Assembly: GCF_024259865.1 (NCBI RefSeq)
Contig: NZ_JAKUDN010000001.1
Location: 293,610 to 325,739, forward strand
Length of the DNA: 32,130 nt
Origin: Candidatus Synchoanobacter obligatus
Lineage (GTDB): Bacteria > Pseudomonadota > Gammaproteobacteria > Comchoanobacterales > Comchoanobacteraceae
Direction: 5' to 3'
The stretch's first letter is position 1, and every line of letters starts with the position of its first letter. The position numbers were made by a program, and so were the translations under genes. A model generated the notes under the pieces. The model saw nothing but the letters and a program-made list of their open reading frames with translations, searched no databases and was not told where the DNA came from. Of the stretch, positions 1 to 6,951 are shown piece after piece.

Positions 1-9
1 CTAATCCCC

Positions 10-657
10 ATGATTAGCTCTCGTCATATTAAACTGCTTAGCGCCAGCACCTTTATGGCTATCATACCACTGCTGTTCCTATACCCTTATATGTCGGCAC
101 CCATTTTACCCAAAAGCCCCCTATTACTAACAGTCAACCAATCCAGTGACCTTAAAAACCTGCCAACCGTTCGATACTCAAGAACCGGACATATCAATGC
201 GCCGCTAAACATCATTTGGTCAAAGCCCCGAACTGATATTGAAAACACCCTACTCAGTAATGATTGGAGACAATTACCAAAAACACAAACAGTATCCGGA
301 CGGTTGATGGGCTTTTTACGCTTCAATGACTACCAAGAAACCCTACCCTTATTACCACCGCTGCTTAACTTACACGGTCCTGATTTGGTTTTTGTAAAAA
401 TTACTCAAAATACCTCCTATATTATTCAGCTATGGCAACTTGAAGGTGCCATGACAACATTCATCGGAACCATTGCTGCAGAAGACTATCCAGAGTCATT
501 CTTTACCAGTAAATTATTCCGATGCCAGACTGGAAGGTTCAATATTGGCAATAACCTACCCAAAGGCTATCAAACTGTACAGCGCGAATCAGAAACACTT
601 GAAAATAGTATTGAATCATTCTGTTGGGATGGTAAAGTTGCCGTATTTACCCATTAA
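10..657 (+). CDS. LssY C-terminal-domain-like exported or membrane-anchored protein
   Basis: A 215-residue protein with an N-terminal hydrophobic segment (about residues 9-30), so probably a signal anchor or signal peptide. From about residue 58 to 160 the pattern resembles the LssY C-terminal domain (PF14067) often fused behind DedA/PAP2 phosphatase domains: a GHxxxPLNIIW start near residue 61, a helix ending in a DWRQLP motif, a PLLPPLLNLHGPD stretch, LVFVK, and an IIQLWQLEG strand followed by FIGTIAAED. That assignment is from memory of the family pattern. No phosphatase or DedA part is present here. A stop codon (positions 2-4) lies directly upstream, so a partner gene could lie just outside the window. 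No good Shine-Dalgarno is visible upstream of this ATG. Function is unknown; a role in the envelope or lipid metabolism is only an inference. Confidence 0.6.
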   Translation: MISSRHIKLLSASTFMAIIPLLFLYPYMSAPILPKSPLLLTVNQSSDLKNLPTVRYSRTGHINAPLNIIWSKPRTDIENTLLSNDWRQLPKTQTVSGRLMGFLRFNDYQETLPLLPPLLNLHGPDLVFVKITQNTSYIIQLWQLEGAMTTFIGTIAAEDYPESFFTSKLFRCQTGRFNIGNNLPKGYQTVQRESETLENSIESFCWDGKVAVFTH

Positions 658-662
658 ATAAT

Positions 663-691
663 TTGGTATTTAACCTTAGATAAGGTATGAT
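663..691 (+). promoter_or_regulatory. Predicted sigma-70 promoter for the 709-1284 gene
   Basis: TTGGTA (663-668), a 17-bp spacer and TATGAT (686-691) give a good sigma-70 match. The expected start near 698 leaves a very short leader before the ATG at 709 or 721. Confidence 0.5.
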
Positions 692-708
692 GAAAGTACG
701 TTCGCAAG

Positions 709-1284
709 ATGGATTTGACGATGAACCCAAGAAATATTGTATTAGCCTTTATAACAGCTCTTTTAGCCGCTAATGCTTCCTCTAAATCAGTTGATTATCC
801 CTTAGAATCTACCCCTGAATTTTTTCAGTCGCTCACTATGGGACGGTATGACTTGCATGTCAATGTGCCTCATGACTATCAAATTGTTCAGCACTCTTTA
901 GAACACAAGGAGCACACCATTGGTTTCGTTTTAGATGATCATAACCTCAACAATTGGCGTGAACATATTGGTGTTCATGTCTCTGTTGATACATCAGAAA
1001 GTGCCAGTGCCCATATCCGCCGCATCCAAGACTACATTATCAAAGAGCACCCTGGTGCAGAAATCCTGAAATCAGATATTGCCAGAAACAGCAATGGGAT
1101 CCAAGATTCTCATACCAGTTTATTGTTTAATGATGGCACCAGTGATGTGGTCCTGGCCGCATCATACTATTCTGACAATAGCACACTGACTGGCGTTGAA
1201 GTGTCGGTTAGAGTCAACAAATCCGTTAAACGATCTCTCAGAAAAGCCGAGAAGATGGCAAGATCGATCATATCCCTTGATTAA
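709..1284 (+). CDS. Small secreted protein of unknown function
   Basis: A protein of 191 residues (187 if the second ATG at 721 is used) beginning with a typical signal peptide: Asn-Pro-Arg, a hydrophobic core IVLAFITALLAA, then small residues NASS, suggesting cleavage near residue 25. The mature part is mixed alpha/beta with no recognised motif, no cysteines and a basic C-terminal helix (about residues 168-187). Neither candidate start has a strong ribosome site, so the start is uncertain by four codons. A sigma-70-like promoter lies immediately upstream. Its TAA stop shares the palindrome TTAA with the stop of the convergent lipase gene (4-bp overlap), so no terminator separates the two. 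Likely periplasmic or secreted; function unknown. Confidence 0.7.
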   Translation: MDLTMNPRNIVLAFITALLAANASSKSVDYPLESTPEFFQSLTMGRYDLHVNVPHDYQIVQHSLEHKEHTIGFVLDDHNLNNWREHIGVHVSVDTSESASAHIRRIQDYIIKEHPGAEILKSDIARNSNGIQDSHTSLLFNDGTSDVVLAASYYSDNSTLTGVEVSVRVNKSVKRSLRKAEKMARSIISLD

Positions 1285-2405
1285 TCTTTGGGCGCAACCT
1301 TTGAAAGCATCGTGCGCCAAAGTTTCTCTAGCAGCAACATATAGCCTGAACCATTCTTCAACTGAGTGATTGATTCATCAGCTTTCATTGCTGCAGTCAT
1401 CAACGGCACGTCAATAGAAGGATCGATACGGTCAGGCAGCAGTTTACACGCATAGCCAAGAGCTGACAATCGAGCGCGACCCAATAAGCTGTCTTTTTCT
1501 GTTTGCTGTGATGCGGCATACTCTAAATAAGATGCTGCAAAGTCCCTCATCCTGCCACGCGATGACTCAGCATCCCCAGGCCTTCCTCCCCAACAAGATA
1601 CAGGAATTAATGGCCTACCCTCAGCAATTGCTTCAGCCATTGAAAGAATATTATGCTTCTCGACCAAATCACTGGTATAATCTTGCTTTAACAAGTGCGC
1701 CAAACTACTGGCATCAAAGCTACCATAACTGGGTAAAAACAACACTGCACCAATATGTCGATGACACATATTGACACTATTGGGATGCCCCACCACATCA
1801 AATACTTTTCTTTTACGAATACTCAAATAATTTTTTAGGTGCTTGCTCGCAGACCTAGAAAAAACACGATTAAAATAGGAAGAAACCAAAGAATAGCCTC
1901 CTGGACTATCAAATGAGTATATAGCAACAACCCTTTCCATCACCTGAAACGCTACTTGCCTAGCCTTTACATCATCCCCTTGATAGGCAACGTACGCTTG
2001 AGCCAATAACATATCAACGATTTTTCCTCCCATTGAATGCCCTGTTAACACGATAGAACCTTTGGGGTTCGATATCACATATGCCAACAATGTCTCATAA
2101 GCATCCTTTTGATAGTCTGAAATACCTTCTTGAGAAAACGCATGCTGAATGCCATCATAACGACAATCATCCACACCTATGGTTCCTCTCACAGCTATTG
2201 TCCTATATGAAGGATATGCCTTCTCTTCGACACAAACCATATATAAAGACGTTTTGGTCGGAAGAACCTTTGTGATAACCTCTTTGAAAATCTTGCTAAA
2301 TATCGGATCATTAGACCCATACCTAAAATACGCAAAATAAGCCAGCCTAGCCGCTTCTGCCATGTTGTGTTGTTTTGGGAACAAATAATAAAACCAGTCT
2401 TTCAT
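1281..2405 (-). CDS. Class 3-type lipase / alpha-beta hydrolase
   Basis: A 374-residue alpha/beta hydrolase with the order expected for class 3 lipases (PF01764): an oxyanion-region AVRGT at 71-75, the nucleophile elbow TGHSMGG with Ser124, and the following strand IYSFDSPGG at about 162-170, equivalent to the family's usual FGSPR. Asp203 and His251 are reasonable guesses for the other triad members. It probably hydrolyses a lipid ester or phospholipid. No signal peptide is seen, so it is cytoplasmic or exported by a specialised system. The C-terminal ~120 residues are helical and unrecognised. It has its own promoter (2431-2459) behind the terminator of the preceding membrane gene. No Shine-Dalgarno precedes the ATG, and Met15 is an alternative start. 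A decayed second copy of its 5' end lies at about 3234-3342, showing past duplication. Hydrolase call good; substrate unknown. Confidence 0.75.
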   Translation of the reverse strand: MKDWFYYLFPKQHNMAEAARLAYFAYFRYGSNDPIFSKIFKEVITKVLPTKTSLYMVCVEEKAYPSYRTIAVRGTIGVDDCRYDGIQHAFSQEGISDYQKDAYETLLAYVISNPKGSIVLTGHSMGGKIVDMLLAQAYVAYQGDDVKARQVAFQVMERVVAIYSFDSPGGYSLVSSYFNRVFSRSASKHLKNYLSIRKRKVFDVVGHPNSVNMCHRHIGAVLFLPSYGSFDASSLAHLLKQDYTSDLVEKHNILSMAEAIAEGRPLIPVSCWGGRPGDAESSRGRMRDFAASYLEYAASQQTEKDSLLGRARLSALGYACKLLPDRIDPSIDVPLMTAAMKADESITQLKNGSGYMLLLEKLWRTMLSKVAPKD

Positions 2406-2430
2406 CTATATGATTTATTTAGCTTACTTT

Positions 2431-2459
2431 ATCATAAATAGATAATAACAAAACGTCAA
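2431..2459 (-). promoter_or_regulatory. Promoter of the lipase gene
   Basis: Read on the minus strand: TTGACG (2459-2454), exactly 17 bp, then TATGAT (2436-2431), about 25 bp before the lipase ATG. The same promoter survives at 3357-3385 next to the lipase remnant, which supports it being functional. Confidence 0.65.
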
Positions 2460-2463
2460 TGAC

Positions 2464-2500
2464 AAAAAAAAATACCACAATAAATACTGTGGTATTTTTT
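2464..2500 (-). terminator. Intrinsic terminator after membrane-protein gene copy 1 (bidirectional form)
   Basis: A 9-bp perfect stem, AATACCACA / TGTGGTATT, with an 8-nt loop, flanked by an A run on the left and a T run on the right. On the minus strand it follows the stop at 2519 and ends in a U tract. A near-identical element lies at 3390-3424. Confidence 0.85.
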
Positions 2501-2518
2501 AAAAGCGACACGAATGGG

Positions 2519-3070
2519 TTAGATTCGAAAAGTGAGTATATCAGAACACTCGACATCACGAGCAGGAGAAACAACCTGACGAAAAGCCAATTGAAGTCTC
2601 GCGGGAATGCCAATATTTCCATCATTAATCTCTTTATCACTATAAAGATTATTTACTTTTTCTACCATACCATGATCGATAAGAGCCAAAGTGACTTTCA
2701 AGGACACCCACGCACTTGTTACCATCAATACAGGTAGAAAGGCAGGCGCAACTGCCTCTACCACAGACTTTAAAACTGCTAATGAGATTGCTAAAACACC
2801 AAATACACCTGACTCAGAAAAATCTCCCCCATGATGGTAAACATCAGCATATTTAAAAATCGCTAATAATATAACCTGGTAAATGGATGCCTTAATAATC
2901 AAGCCTGCAAACGTTGGCATGACTAAACCTAAAGCAGCGGTAGCCACGGTAATCCTCATTAAAACATCTTTTATATCACCATGCTCAGTCCCCAAAAGAT
3001 AGTTGACTCTACCCTTGCTATTAGCAAGCATACGGCTGAATCTAGCTCTGAAAGCATTGACTGTAATCAT
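2519..3070 (-). CDS. Small integral membrane protein, paralogue copy 1
   Basis: A 183-residue protein with two hydrophobic blocks (about residues 40-74 and 88-134), each able to hold one or two membrane spans, and a soluble C-terminus. It is clearly paralogous to the gene at 3443-3961: shared stretches include ALGxVxPTxAxLxI, LxAIFKxAxxYxxxxDFSE, and PAFLPxLMxxSAWVSLKxxLALxD. An AAGGAG site precedes two ATGs; the second (3070) has the better spacing and matches copy 2, while 3073 is the alternative. The family is not recognised. It has become the only intact gene between the relic promoter at 3357-3385 and the terminator at 2464-2500. Its C-terminal third diverges strongly from copy 2. Function unknown; possible partner of the lipase by context only. 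Confidence 0.75.
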   Translation of the reverse strand: MITVNAFRARFSRMLANSKGRVNYLLGTEHGDIKDVLMRITVATAALGLVMPTFAGLIIKASIYQVILLAIFKYADVYHHGGDFSESGVFGVLAISLAVLKSVVEAVAPAFLPVLMVTSAWVSLKVTLALIDHGMVEKVNNLYSDKEINDGNIGIPARLQLAFRQVVSPARDVECSDILTFRI

Positions 3071-3127
3071 CATTTTCTCCTTTATGTTCTAAATGCAGCA
3101 TAACCTACAAATAAGAACAAATCAAGA

Positions 3128-3240
3128 TTAATACATCATAATCAATCACATCCAAACCTTAACATCAGTAAAAAAAGACCTCGATCCTTATGAAGCGCAA
3201 CGTCAGCTTGAAAAGCTCTTTTAATACCCCACTCACCATA
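3128..3240 (-). pseudogene. Remnant of a second GyrI-like effector-binding gene (3' end only)
   Basis: Reading the minus strand from about 3240 gives YGEWGIKRAFQADVALHKD, which aligns with the C-terminal part of the intact GyrI-like protein ([18 protein letters not shown], about its residues 126-143). Nucleotide similarity continues past the position of the stop codon into the AAGGAG leader of the membrane gene. The frame is broken after this stretch, and everything upstream is missing, replaced by the lipase remnant. It is therefore a decayed gene copy. Confidence 0.75.
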
Positions 3241-3342
3241 TACAAAAACTTCTTGGTATGGAGATAATTTTTAACAAGTTTTTTGATAATCTTGCTAAAT
3301 ATTGAGTCATTGGCCTCTACCTAAAGCAACTGCCGTCATGTT
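3234..3342 (-). pseudogene. Remnant of a second lipase gene (5' end only)
   Basis: The minus strand here encodes SKIIKKLVKNYLHTKKFLYM, aligning with SKIFKEVITKVLPTKTSLYM (residues 37-56) of the intact lipase at 1281-2405. The first ~14 codons are lost, an internal deletion and a one-base frameshift are seen before the SK motif, and similarity stops after LYMV, where the GyrI-like remnant begins in another frame. Upstream nucleotides, including promoter and terminator, also match the intact lipase upstream region. Confidence 0.8.
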
Positions 3343-3356
3343 GTTAAGCTTACTTT

Positions 3357-3385
3357 GTCATAAACCAATAATCACAAAACGTCAA
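3357..3385 (-). promoter_or_regulatory. Relic lipase promoter, now facing membrane-protein copy 1
   Basis: Minus strand TTGACG (3385-3380), 17 bp, TATGAC (3362-3357): a one-base variant of the promoter in front of the intact lipase. With its own lipase deleted it would now transcribe about 280 nt of decayed sequence and then the membrane gene starting at 3070. Confidence 0.5.
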
Positions 3386-3389
3386 TGAC

Positions 3390-3424
3390 AAAAAAAAATA
3401 CCACAGCGAACTGTGGTATTTTTT
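3390..3424 (-). terminator. Intrinsic terminator after membrane-protein gene copy 2
   Basis: A perfect 10-bp stem, AATACCACAG / CTGTGGTATT, closed by a CGAA loop, with an A run on the left (U tract for minus-strand transcripts) and a T run on the right. It is the duplicate of the terminator at 2464-2500 and ends transcripts from the GNAT-tdk-GyrI-membrane operon. Confidence 0.85.
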
Positions 3425-3442
3425 AAAAGAGTCACGAATGGG

Positions 3443-3961
3443 TTACATGCCCCATGTGAATATATCATCGATCTTTACAAGATTAGAGGCGCAAGCAATA
3501 GATCTAAGTGAATTTTCAGCTCTAGATTTGTCCAAGCTTCCATCAATAATACCATTAAAACAAGCTTTAACTGGTTCAACCACATTATTGTCTACAAGAG
3601 CCAAGGATATTTTTAAAGACACCCATGCACTTGCCATCATCAACATAGGAAGGAAGGCTGGTGATGTCAACTCTAAAGCAAGCTTCAGGGCTGGTATCGA
3701 TAATGCCAAAAGCCCAAACGTAAACGTTTCAGAAAAATCTTCCTCGTTTTGATAAGCATGAGCAAACTTAAAAATCGCAAATAATGCAATATTGTAAAAT
3801 GCTGACATAATCATCAAACTTGCATACGTTGGTATGACCATACCTAAGGCACAAGAGATGGCGGTAATACCGATCAAAAAATTCTTTAAACGTCGATGCT
3901 GATCAGGGACAAAAGCATTCTTAATGTTAGTTAACAACCTTTTTAATCTGTATTTGCTCAT
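3443..3961 (-). CDS. Small integral membrane protein, paralogue copy 2
   Basis: A 172-residue membrane protein with a basic N-terminus (about residues 1-30), a hydrophobic block at about 28-64 and a second at about 83-126, then a short soluble tail. It is the paralogue of 2519-3070 with the same PAFLPxLMxxSAWVSLK core. AAGGAG sits six bases before the ATG. It lies 55 bp downstream of the GyrI-like gene and is followed by a strong terminator, so it is probably the last gene of the GNAT - tdk - GyrI-like operon. No family is recognised. Having two intact membrane copies while only one lipase and one GyrI-like gene survive suggests that the membrane protein dose or variant matters, but that is inference. 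Confidence 0.78.
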   Translation of the reverse strand: MSKYRLKRLLTNIKNAFVPDQHRRLKNFLIGITAISCALGMVIPTYASLMIMSAFYNIALFAIFKFAHAYQNEEDFSETFTFGLLALSIPALKLALELTSPAFLPMLMMASAWVSLKISLALVDNNVVEPVKACFNGIIDGSLDKSRAENSLRSIACASNLVKIDDIFTWGM

Positions 3962-4016
3962 AATTTTCTCCTTTTTAATTTATAAAACTATAACATAAAA
4001 AAACAATAAATCAAGT

Positions 4017-4505
4017 TTAATCTTTTATGCTCAAATAGATATCAACCTGAACCTCTGCCGATAATGGATCTTCATAGTTATGAAACTCAAAGTCTGTTTG
4101 AAAAGCCCTTGTCACGCCCAGCTCACCTGCTTGGGTTTTTGCCCAAATCTCTTGCCACACCAAAGGAAGAACCTGATTAATCGGGCCTCTTTGTGAGGGA
4201 TAACGCAGGTAACGTCCTCCAGGAATATCGAAGATTTCACAATCACTAGGCATGTCTTCTGGATCAATCACTTGATGCCCAATCGCATAGGTATATTCTC
4301 CAGCCTCATCACTGTCATAGTCCGTATAGAGCGCTATAATTCGATGGTCTGACTTCTCATCAATTTTTTCACTCATATTGTCTGCCATAAACTTTTCATA
4401 CAACGATGAGATCTGTCCACCAGCCGTTGCCTCTAATTCATTACTGGTTCTAATTGCCGGTCCTATAACTGTAATCGGACTTAAGGTTATAATGTCATCA
4501 TGCAT
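4017..4505 (-). CDS. GyrI-like / integron-associated effector-binding domain protein
   Basis: A 162-residue stand-alone small-molecule-binding domain resembling the Cass2 type (PF14526, GyrI-like/AraC effector-binding superfamily). Diagnostic stretches are an N-terminal [13 protein letters not shown] strand, [18 protein letters not shown] at about 59-76, [14 protein letters not shown] at about 94-107, and the closing helix VWQEIWA. No DNA-binding helix-turn-helix is attached, so it probably binds or sequesters (possibly hydrolyses) a hydrophobic small molecule; the ligand is unknown. The ATG at 4505 is preferred over the longer reading frame (4532) because a GGAG lies 7 bases upstream, and it then overlaps the tdk stop by 8 bp, the same geometry as the next junction. 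Its duplicated copy survives only as a fragment at 3128-3240. Confidence 0.75.
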   Translation of the reverse strand: MHDDIITLSPITVIGPAIRTSNELEATAGGQISSLYEKFMADNMSEKIDEKSDHRIIALYTDYDSDEAGEYTYAIGHQVIDPEDMPSDCEIFDIPGGRYLRYPSQRGPINQVLPLVWQEIWAKTQAGELGVTRAFQTDFEFHNYEDPLSAEVQVDIYLSIKD

Positions 4506-5109
4506 CAACGAGCTCCATCTGAATAGATTCAATTTGGGAGGCTTCTACCATAAAACAGCGCCGACACATGGACTCATAGCGCTCATTGCCTCCAATTTCA
4601 ACTTGCTCCCCCGTCATGACCATTGAGCCAGAACTGTTCATCCTAGCATTCATGGTCGCTTTACGCCCACAACGGCAAATGGTTTTAATCTCTATTAACT
4701 CTTCAGCCCAGGCCAGAAGGTATTGGCTTCCAGGAAACAAATTGCCTTTAAAGTCTGTTCGAAGCCCATAAGCCAGTACTGGAATCTTAAACTGGTCCAC
4801 CACTCTAGATATTTCTTTAACTTGCACAAAGGTTAGAAACTGAGCTTCATCAACCAAAATACAGCTGATTTTTTCATCCTGAATCTTATGCTTTGCATAA
4901 GCAAACAGTCCCGTTGATTGATCATATAAGTCTGCTTCACTTTTCAGCCCAATACGAGAACTAACAAAACCTGTTTTATCTCGATCATCTAAAGCAGAGG
5001 TTAATATAGCAACCCGCATCCCCCGTTCACGGTAATTGTGTGCCGACTGTAGCAAAACTGTTGACTTCCCAGCATTCATCGCTGAATAGTAAAAGTACAG
5101 CTTAGCCAT
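4498..5109 (-). CDS. tdk: Thymidine kinase
   Basis: A 203-residue type II thymidine kinase that phosphorylates thymidine to dTMP with ATP (pyrimidine salvage, cytoplasm). Visible motifs are the P-loop SAMNAGKST (9-17), the Walker B/lid element VDEAQF (86-91), and the zinc-binding cysteines Cys145/Cys147 and Cys182/Cys185. The ATG at 5109 is chosen because [16 protein letters not shown] is the family's normal N-terminus and it overlaps the upstream GNAT stop in ATGGCTAA; a 12-residue upstream extension is unlikely. It is the middle gene of an apparent GNAT - tdk - GyrI-like - membrane-protein operon. Confidence 0.93.
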   Translation of the reverse strand: MAKLYFYYSAMNAGKSTVLLQSAHNYRERGMRVAILTSALDDRDKTGFVSSRIGLKSEADLYDQSTGLFAYAKHKIQDEKISCILVDEAQFLTFVQVKEISRVVDQFKIPVLAYGLRTDFKGNLFPGSQYLLAWAEELIEIKTICRCGRKATMNARMNSSGSMVMTGEQVEIGGNERYESMCRRCFMVEASQIESIQMELVDA

Positions 5110-5902
5110 TTGAATCCGCCTCTGCTTCTTCCTCGAAACAGTCATACCGCATCATATTAAAGACACCAAACATCTTAAACCCTAAGGACCTGAGCAGTTT
5201 CTCAGAGCTATGAAGCCCAAAACCATAGACCTCTTCGCAACCAGCGTCTTTAGCAATATTCATTCGCTGTAACACCATCATACTTCCAACACCTTGACGC
5301 CGGTACATCGGTAAAACTGTATCCCAAAGTAATAATGATTGGTTGTCTTTCACAAACATGCCACAGCAACCAACAGACTTTTGATAAATTTGCGCCAAAT
5401 ACATGTTAACATTACCTGCCGCTGATTCATTCAGCTTAAAATACGCTTCAACATCTTCAACCGGCATGCCTTGACTCACCGAGAAGACATGACACCACTC
5501 ATAAAATTGCTCATCATTTGAGACCTCAACCAATTCGACAGCCGGGTGGGATGTGAAATTAGGCGCATTGGATGACAGATGAAACACCCCCGCTTGAAGC
5601 TGTCCACGCTCTTCTAACCCTTCGTTAATTAAATATTGCTGTGAATGAATATGGTTATCCAGCAACAGCCATATAAATGGCTTTCTCTGATTACGTGCCA
5701 ACTCTAATAATGCCGCAGAATTTAATACATTTGTTGGCTCTGTATGACCGCAAATCACATTAAATATCGGTGTATCTAACAATGAGTGCGCCATCAACCA
5801 CCCTTCTTTTTCATCCGTAATCCCTACACTTTCTGAAATATAACGATAATAATATTGCAGTAACGTGATTATTGCTTCTGTTTTTTCAGTACGTTTGATC
5901 AT
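5102..5902 (-). CDS. GNAT-family N-acetyltransferase
   Basis: A 266-residue protein whose C-terminal half carries the GNAT fold: a [21 protein letters not shown] segment contains the acetyl-CoA loop motif RRQGVG at 201-206, followed by ERL-type helices and the typical closing [15 protein letters not shown]. The N-terminal ~120 residues have no recognised motif. The acceptor is unknown. Met39 of the longest frame (5902) is preferred because a sigma-70 promoter (5936-5964) lies between the upstream ATG at 6016 and 5902. The stop overlaps the tdk start by 8 bp, indicating translational coupling. Confidence 0.78.
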   Translation of the reverse strand: MIKRTEKTEAIITLLQYYYRYISESVGITDEKEGWLMAHSLLDTPIFNVICGHTEPTNVLNSAALLELARNQRKPFIWLLLDNHIHSQQYLINEGLEERGQLQAGVFHLSSNAPNFTSHPAVELVEVSNDEQFYEWCHVFSVSQGMPVEDVEAYFKLNESAAGNVNMYLAQIYQKSVGCCGMFVKDNQSLLLWDTVLPMYRRQGVGSMMVLQRMNIAKDAGCEEVYGFGLHSSEKLLRSLGFKMFGVFNMMRYDCFEEEAEADSNG

Positions 5903-5935
5903 TAACACAAGTAATACCCTTTTATTGATAGCACC

Positions 5936-5964
5936 AGCATAGCACGGCCGTATTGTTCTCGCAA
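5936..5964 (-). promoter_or_regulatory. Promoter of the GNAT-tdk-GyrI-like operon
   Basis: Minus strand TTGCGA (5964-5959), 17-bp spacer, TATGCT (5941-5936), with expected transcription start about 30 bp upstream of the ATG at 5902. Confidence 0.55.
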
Positions 5965-5995
5965 GCCACATCAAGATGGAAAGTGGATAAAAAAC

Positions 5996-6024
5996 TTGCA
6001 AAAACTGCCCTGACATCTTATGAT
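5996..6024 (+). promoter_or_regulatory. Promoter of the outer-membrane protein gene
   Basis: TTGCAA (5996-6001), 17-bp spacer, TATGAT (6019-6024). The -10 box overlaps the first possible ATG at 6020, which argues that translation starts at 6056. Confidence 0.65.
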
Positions 6025-6055
6025 TTTAGTTGAAGACAAATGGAGTTTTTTCAGC

Positions 6056-6787
6056 ATGAAAGCTTATCTAATTTTGCCACTATTGTTCACATCCTCCATG
6101 TTACACGCCTTTACATTAAGGGACCAAGGGTTCTTCGACGTTGGTTTGGGCCCTAAACGAATAGACCCTATTACAATCAATAGGGAAAAAACGGAATACT
6201 ATATTGGTCCCTGTTTTCAAACCAGTGTTGGTATTGGCTACAAAAACGGTTTAGGCGTTTCCTTGGTTTACCAATTTAACTACAACAAACGAAAAAGCGG
6301 ACCGCTAAATCCTACCGACCCAACAGTGAATGAAAAATATGCCACAGAGTTTACCAACTATATTGCAGGCTTGAATTTCATCTATAAATTATTGCCCTCG
6401 TCGGAAGTTGCCTTTTTCCTCCAAGGTGGGCCTGGGATTGTGGTGAATACCGACCAAAAGCTTTCACCCACCACCTCCACCCAAACGGATACCACTGAGA
6501 CAACCGTAAAGTCTGATGGCACATCATCCGTAGTCACAACTGAAGATACCACTCAAGAAAGTGAAGCCTTTTCTTTTTATGAGAACATTACCTTTGGCTA
6601 TCAAGTAGGTGGTGGTATCGAATACCGCCAAGATGCTCATAAAGCCATTGTCATGCAAGTGAACTATCTTAGCACCCATATTTACCAAAGTACCTTTGAT
6701 CCACAAGATTCAACAAGTGTGATCTCATCACTTGATGATGAATTGGAAGGACTCTCTGGTCACTTGTCATTACGCTATTATTTATAA
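6056..6787 (+). CDS. Outer-membrane beta-barrel protein
   Basis: A 243-residue protein with a clear signal peptide (MKAYLILPLLFTSSMLHA, cleavage near residue 18). The mature part alternates short beta strands typical of small OmpA/OmpW-like barrels: TSVGIGYKNGLGVSLVYQFNY, AGLNFIYKLL, AFFLQGGPGIVV, and a closing HLSLRYYL strand. A Thr/Ser/Glu-rich low-complexity stretch (about residues 140-175) probably forms an extracellular loop. The start at 6056 has GGAG 10 bases upstream and sits behind a good promoter. It is divergently transcribed from the GNAT operon. Specific function unknown. Confidence 0.75.
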   Translation: MKAYLILPLLFTSSMLHAFTLRDQGFFDVGLGPKRIDPITINREKTEYYIGPCFQTSVGIGYKNGLGVSLVYQFNYNKRKSGPLNPTDPTVNEKYATEFTNYIAGLNFIYKLLPSSEVAFFLQGGPGIVVNTDQKLSPTTSTQTDTTETTVKSDGTSSVVTTEDTTQESEAFSFYENITFGYQVGGGIEYRQDAHKAIVMQVNYLSTHIYQSTFDPQDSTSVISSLDDELEGLSGHLSLRYYL

Positions 6788-6801
6788 AATCCTGAAGGCA
6801 C

Positions 6802-6830
6802 TTGCAATAATGGCAACTATGTGCTGAAAT
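6802..6830 (+). promoter_or_regulatory. Promoter of the SRP RNA gene
   Basis: TTGCAA (6802-6807), 17-bp spacer, and TGAAAT (6825-6830) preceded by an extended -10 TGC. It is placed 6 bp before the predicted RNA 5' end. It may also drive dnaX. Confidence 0.5.
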
Positions 6831-6836
6831 ACTTTC

Positions 6837-6930
6837 GTGAGGGTTAGCCTGTGGCGTTACTCCATCAACCCCGTCAGACCCGGAAGGGAGCAGCGGTCGT
6901 GGATTTAATGGGTGCAGGTGTGACTCTCAC
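6837..6930 (+). ncRNA. ffs: Bacterial small SRP RNA (4.5S)
   Basis: The diagnostic apical domain is present: GTCAG, ACCC, a GGAA tetraloop, GGGA and GCAGC at about 6873-6894, the Ffh-binding hairpin with its symmetric and asymmetric loops. The ends pair (GTGAG at 6837 with CTCAC at 6930; GTTA..CCTG with CAGG..TGAC), giving a single long hairpin of about 94 nt. Exact ends are inferred from pairing. The RNA works with Ffh in co-translational membrane targeting. It lies 21 bp before dnaX. Confidence 0.88.
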
Positions 6931-6951
6931 ACTCATAACGATTAGGAACCC

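Noticed and set aside
2419-2640. A hydrophobic 73-residue reading frame on the minus strand overlapping the end of membrane copy 1
   Set aside because: It runs through the intrinsic terminator and the lipase promoter and overlaps the well-supported membrane gene in another frame; a hydrophobic shadow frame is expected there.
3074-3442. Considered as an insertion-sequence scar or attachment site between the two membrane genes
   Set aside because: No transposase motif, terminal inverted repeats or tRNA-like segment; similarity to the neighbouring lipase and GyrI-like genes explains the sequence fully.
3438-3752. A 104-residue + strand reading frame opposite membrane copy 2
   Set aside because: It is the antisense shadow of a gene supported by its paralogue and ribosome site, and has no Shine-Dalgarno of its own.
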